A stretch of 64,000 bases of DNA from Cephalopachus bancanus. Its lineage: Eukaryota > Chordata > Mammalia > Primates > Tarsiidae. A program made the translations under genes and the position numbers. Shown piece after piece: positions 59,820 through 64,000 of this stretch. The DNA is taken from NCBI GenBank assembly GCA_027257055.1, contig JAPVLO010000620.1, forward strand, positions 744,001 through 808,000, in the 5' to 3' direction. The first letter of the stretch is position 1. The number at the start of each line of letters is the position of its first letter. The notes beneath the pieces were generated by a model, which made no database searches, was not told the origin of the DNA, and worked only from the letters and a program-made list of their open reading frames with translations.

Positions 59820-60500
59820 CCGTACCGAGGCCCCACCGGAAGTGGAAGCCCCGCCGGAAGTGAAGGCCCCACCGGAAGTAAAGTTGTGCCTGCCTTCTGG
59901 ATAGCTGGATTTTTCTCCTTACGGGCTTGAAGGCCTAGGTTCTTCCTTCCTGTGGGGCAGGGGTCTCCTGCAGCCTCGAAGCCTTGGTGTCCTTCTTCCT
60001 GGGGAGCTGAGGAGAGGCTGAGGCGGCCCAGGACGGGTCCAGCCCACTCCCCGAAAGGCCGCCTGGTGGGAGGGTCTCGGCAGCTGCTCCGGAGGCCCCC
60101 CACATGGCCTCGGCGCCCCTGAGAGGCGGGAGGCCGGCGGGTGGGTGTGGGCTTGGCGGCTGCCGAGGCCTGAGCGCCCGCCACCTCCAGAGGGGCTCCA
60201 GCGGGTGGCCATGCTGCCCTGGGGCTCTAGGGCGCGGGAACTTACTGGCTCCCTTTGGTGCTGCGGGCGCGGCCTTTCCAGGGCAGGGACTCAGTGCCGG
60301 TCTCCTCCCGCCCCCCTTGGAGAACGCACCTGCGCTCTTCGGTGTGTGTTTTTCACCCTGAGCTTGTCTGAGTCTCCCACCAGCCATGTGTATTGCTGCC
60401 CTCAGCCCTGTAAAGAGGCGGATGGTTCCGAAGACATCCCCGGATGCCTGGCGGGTTTAAGGACTCGGGAGCTCTCTCTACAGACACAGGGAACAGCCTC
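59820..60500. promoter_or_regulatory. Orphan CpG island with three spaced ETS/GABP motifs
   Basis: A CpG- and GC-rich block in an otherwise AT-rich intergenic region. CCGGAAGT occurs at 59836-59843, 59854-59861 and 59872-59879, so each unit is 18 bp. Reading frames on both strands inside it are open (for example minus 59935-60387) only because GC-rich sequence lacks stops; none looks like a known protein. Such islands usually mark promoters; which strand is transcribed is not known. Confidence 0.6.
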
Positions 60501-61994
60501 CATTTTTATCTTCAAAGGGAGAAGAAATGAGGATATGAGGGGAGGTAGGGTGGGGGATTGAGATTGGCTGGTAGTGTGGCAGGGACGGAAGCTACAGACT
60601 CAGAAATTGTGCAGTGTGGTGGAATCGGAGACTTCAATATGTGCTTTGAAACCAGAACCGAAAGTGAGGTCCCGTCGCCCTGCTGTGGTTCAGCCTTGCC
60701 CAGTGCCTGGTGTAAGCTGAAAACCCACAGGAGGGGAACTCCGCTCAGTCTTTCTCCTGGGAGAAGCTGTGGAAGGGTCTGACTTTTTGAGAGGAAGGTT
60801 TGGAGTCAAGTGTACAGAATCTCTGTTTGCCCTGGAGTCTCTCAAGGGCTCTAGAATTCCTTGGGTGCTGTCTAACAAAGCCAGCATGCCGAAACAAAAC
60901 GAACTTGAATAGTAGAATCCAAGGATGATGGAGCCATTGCACACCTTGTATGGCTGGAAGAATCCCAGAGGGAACCCACACTTTCAGGACCTCCACCCCC
61001 AACATGGCTGACTTGGAAGGCCGGAACCTATGCTTGATCTAGATTTACAGGAGGGTATAGAGCTGGGCGGACTTTGAAATCCAGCCCAGGTTTCTCTCTC
61101 ACAAAGAAGCAGTGAGGCCCACTTTGTCCTTCAGTTTGACTTCTGGACGTCTGAAAAATCAGTAACTACTTTACAGACTTATCGTGAGGATTAGGTACAA
61201 TGATGTATACAAAGTACTGACCGCTTCACACTCAAGAAGGGGGAGCTTATTATTCCACCAGTTTTGTGTTTAGGTGTGTGTTAGCAAGGTTGGGGTTGGG
61301 AGGAACTGTTAATCCAGCTTCCTGAGATGGGGTTCATATCCACCTAGGATCTTTTGGATTGGAAGGAACAAAATAGACCATTTAATTCAATCCCTTTGTT
61401 TTAGCGATGATAAAATGAGATCTGGACAAGTGCGGGCTTGCTCAAGATCCTCCAACTCCCTCCGACTCTGGAGTTCTGAATCATGCCTGCATGGCAGGGA
61501 ATCTGCTATGCTGTTAGCCTGGAAACTCCACTGAGATGGCATCTCATTTATGCAGCAGCAGATGGGAGCTCATGACCCGGGAGGCCAAGTGCTCGGATGG
61601 AGTTTTTCAGATACCACTACCACCGGTGCCCCCACCATCGCAGGTATCTACATTTCTTATAAATGGAAGTACTTCATTCTAGACTCCTGAGAAAAGAACT
61701 AATAATTAAGTACAAAGGCAAGTCTGGGTTTGAAATTAATGAGTGTGGAATCCAGAAATGATTTTGAGATAAAGTGAATAGTTTAAATTAATTTGCATTG
61801 CAGTAGGCAACATTGCTTAGGAAAAACTGCTCTGCAGAATTTAAGAGACAAAGATCATGTCTGTTATGTTAATTAATGGCCTCGGGGCTTGGCAAAAACA
61901 GGAACAGTGAGGCTTTTGAAGCTTTTAATACTGTGCAGAAATATGACTTTCACCTTTTGAAATAGATTAACCTATTTAATCTATCTAGTAATGT
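60501..61994. other. Sequence downstream of the CpG island, nothing identified
   Basis: GC declines gradually; possible donor-like gaggtagggt near 60543. No named repeat apart from MIR-like hints near 61175 and 61390. Confidence 0.4.
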
Positions 61995-62228
61995 CTAACA
62001 TTGATTGGTTAAGTACTTGGTATGTATCTTCCTTATATATGTTTGTTTAATCTTCACAACAACCTTAGGAGGCAGGTGCTACAATTATCCCCATTTTACA
62101 GATGAGAACACCAAAACCAGAGAGTAGCTTATTCATGGTCAAATAGCTGGAAAATGGTAGCATCAGGACCACATTTCCAAGTCTGTCTTCAGAACTGTGC
62201 TCTTATCTATTGTGCTCTACTGCCTTGA
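61995..62228 (+). repeat. MIR
   Basis: cttcacaacaaccttaggag, tccccattttacagatgag, ggtcaaatagctggaaaatg. Confidence 0.8.
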
Positions 62229-62424
62229 CAGAGTCGAAATACCAAGGCTGTGAGACTAAGAGCAATTATACATGCCTCATGACTGTGTGTTTTCCATCAT
62301 ATTACTATCCCAAGGTTACTTGTAGTGGAGCTGAATCCTCATGATTCCTAATACCCTAGTCTGTCCCTATCATACAGTTGGTCTGGATATTTCTCAGAAA
62401 CGTGGGTGGGATCTTTTATTTTCT

Positions 62425-62725
62425 TTTCCTTTTTTTTCGTTTTTTTTTTTTTTTTTTGAGTTGGAGTTTCACTCTGTCACCCAGACTGGAGTGCAGTGGC
62501 CGCTCCCGGCCACCGCAGCCTCGACCTGCTGGGCTCCGGCGATCCTTCCGCCTCAACCTTCCAAGGAGCTGGAACTACACGCGCTACCACACCCGGCTAA
62601 TTTTTTGATTTATTGTAGAGATGAGGTCTCACCAAGTTGCCCAGGCGGGTCTCGAACCCACGGGCTCAGGCAATCCACTCACCACAGCCTCCCAAGGCAT
62701 GGGATTACAGGCTGAGCCACCGAGC
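62425..62725 (-). mobile_element. Alu, young lineage type
   Basis: Target duplication tgggatcttttattttct at 62407-62424 and 62726-62743. Confidence 0.95.
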
Positions 62726-63129
62726 TGGGATCTTTTATTTTCTAATCTCCAGTGCTTATCCCTTACTTTGTGCTGCTTGACAAAAATCATAATTCAGTTC
62801 TTCTCTTCAGTCTGTAAATGACATAAGGAGCTAGCATGAGGCTCAGTATTAAGGATTTTAAAAAAGGATACTTGCCTCCAACAACCCACCAAAACCAGCC
62901 TAAGGGGAGCCCTGTATTTCAGTGACGAGGATAATGAAGATACAGAGGTAGCAAATCTATTTCCATTTTTAAAAAATTCCTCTCTCCTCATTTTAATTCA
63001 GAGATGATGGCACTGTAGCTTCTTAGAATATGTTAAATGATATAATGAGTCTTTAGAGACCTATGATAAACTCAATAGTAAGTAAATGCATGGAGAAGGG
63101 CACTAGCCTGGAATTTACTTTGAATAAAT

Positions 63130-63900
63130 GAACAAATGCTTCAATATCCTTTTTATACACTAGGAAGAACACCGCACACTGCACATTCTACACACTCTAT
63201 AGCCATTCCTCTGCACTTTTTTTTTTTTTTTTGCTTAACATATCTTGTAGCACATTGCATATTCAGTATTATCATACAAAGGTTTACCTCACTCTTATGA
63301 CTTCATAGAATTTCATTGTTTGGATGTATCAAAATTTATTTAACTATCATCTCTTATAATACTTCAGTTGTGTCTAGTCTTATGCTCTTACAGATAATGC
63401 TAAATTAAATATTTATGTACAATGTATATATTTTTGTGTTGCTCAGTTTTTTGTTTTTTTTTTTTGAGTTGGAGTCTCACTCTGTCGCCCAGACTGGAGT
63501 GCAGTGGCCGCTCCCGGCCACCGCAGCCTCGCCTGCTGGGCTCGGGCTATCCTTCCGCCTCAGCCTTCCGAGTAGCCAGAATTACAGGCGCGCGCTACCA
63601 CGCCCGGCTAATTTTTTTATTTTACTGTAGAGATGAGGTCTCGCCTGCCCAGGCGGGTCTCGAACCCGCGGACTCAGGCAATCCGCTCACCTCAGCCTCC
63701 CAAAGGCGCGGGATTACAGGCTGAGCCACCGAGCCCGGCTGCTCAGTTTTATTATTGCTATTTATGAGGAAAAAATCCTAGAGTGGAATTGTTAGGTCAA
63801 AGAATATTTGTATTTTAAATTGTAATCGATATTTGCAAATGAGGCTATAAAGAGGTTATACCAATTTGCTGTCAGTGAGAAGGAATTTTAAATGCTGAGT
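63130..63900 (-). mobile_element. Old L1-like 3' sequence around an Alu
   Basis: acatatcttgtagcacattg, ttcattgtttggatgtatc, tcttacagataatgct before the Alu; cctagagtggaattgttagg after it. This reads like antisense old L1. Confidence 0.55.
63451..63739 (-). mobile_element. Alu, young lineage type, in old L1-like sequence
   Basis: Target duplication tgctcagtttt at 63440-63450 and 63740-63750; perfect T-arm-like hairpin. Confidence 0.94.
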
Positions 63901-64000
63901 CTAGCCATTCTTGTATCTGTCTAGCTTTTTATATAACATACAACTTTTCTATGTGGTATGACAGGTAAGTCAGATGGTAATAAATATACAAAACAAATGG

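Noticed and set aside
59935..60387. 150-codon frame in the 60-kb CpG island
   Set aside because: Several frames on both strands are open at once, as expected for GC-rich DNA; no domain or codon signal seen.

Overview
The window is primate nuclear DNA. It carries spliced vertebrate genes, more than 55 Alu insertions (about one per 1.1 kb), and old mammalian repeats (L2, MIR, MLT1/MLT2 LTRs, MER5-like, Tigger, mariner). The Alus are either AluJ-like or belong to an unfamiliar younger family with its own diagnostic changes; I see no typical simian AluS/AluY and no lemur- or galago-type SINEs. That pattern suggests a tarsier-like haplorhine. The species call is inference; the primate call is firm.

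Layout. From 1 to about 22.74 kb lies the 3' part of SOS2 (+ strand): the last five coding exons (5091-5207, 8312-8573, 9987-10028, 19455-19564, 21034-21543) and the 3' UTR. They encode the end of the structured part and the whole proline-rich GRB2-binding tail of the Ras/Rac exchange factor. SOS2 introns hold many Alus, an HSMAR2-like mariner with an Alu inside it, an L2, and an antisense RPL29 retrocopy whose reading frame is still open. About 0.65 kb after the SOS2 poly(A) signal comes the CpG-rich promoter of VCPKMT (METTL21D), complete here in six coding exons (23394-31001, 228 aa), in the same direction. The SOS2-VCPKMT tandem order matches human chromosome 14q21 as I remember it.

From about 31.3 kb to the end I find no confidently coding gene. 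This half is intergenic: Alus, three L1 3' ends, L2, a Tigger split by two Alus, MaLR and ERVL LTRs, MIRs, TC-rich microsatellites, and one orphan CpG island (59.82-60.5 kb). The island starts with three CCGGAAGT (ETS/GABP-type) sites spaced exactly 18 bp apart and could be the promoter of an unannotated transcript.

Most notable: (1) the young Alu family has gained a perfect tRNA T-arm-like hairpin at its B box and a lengthened hairpin in the right arm; (2) two tiny poly(A)-tailed insertions with target-site duplications look like reverse-transcribed LTR R regions of an ERV1-type element; (3) an 86-bp inverted duplication next to VCPKMT exon 5; (4) two sites where retrotransposons inserted twice at the same endonuclease nick; (5) the open RPL29 retrocopy. 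I found no CRISPR array, operon, tRNA or rRNA gene.
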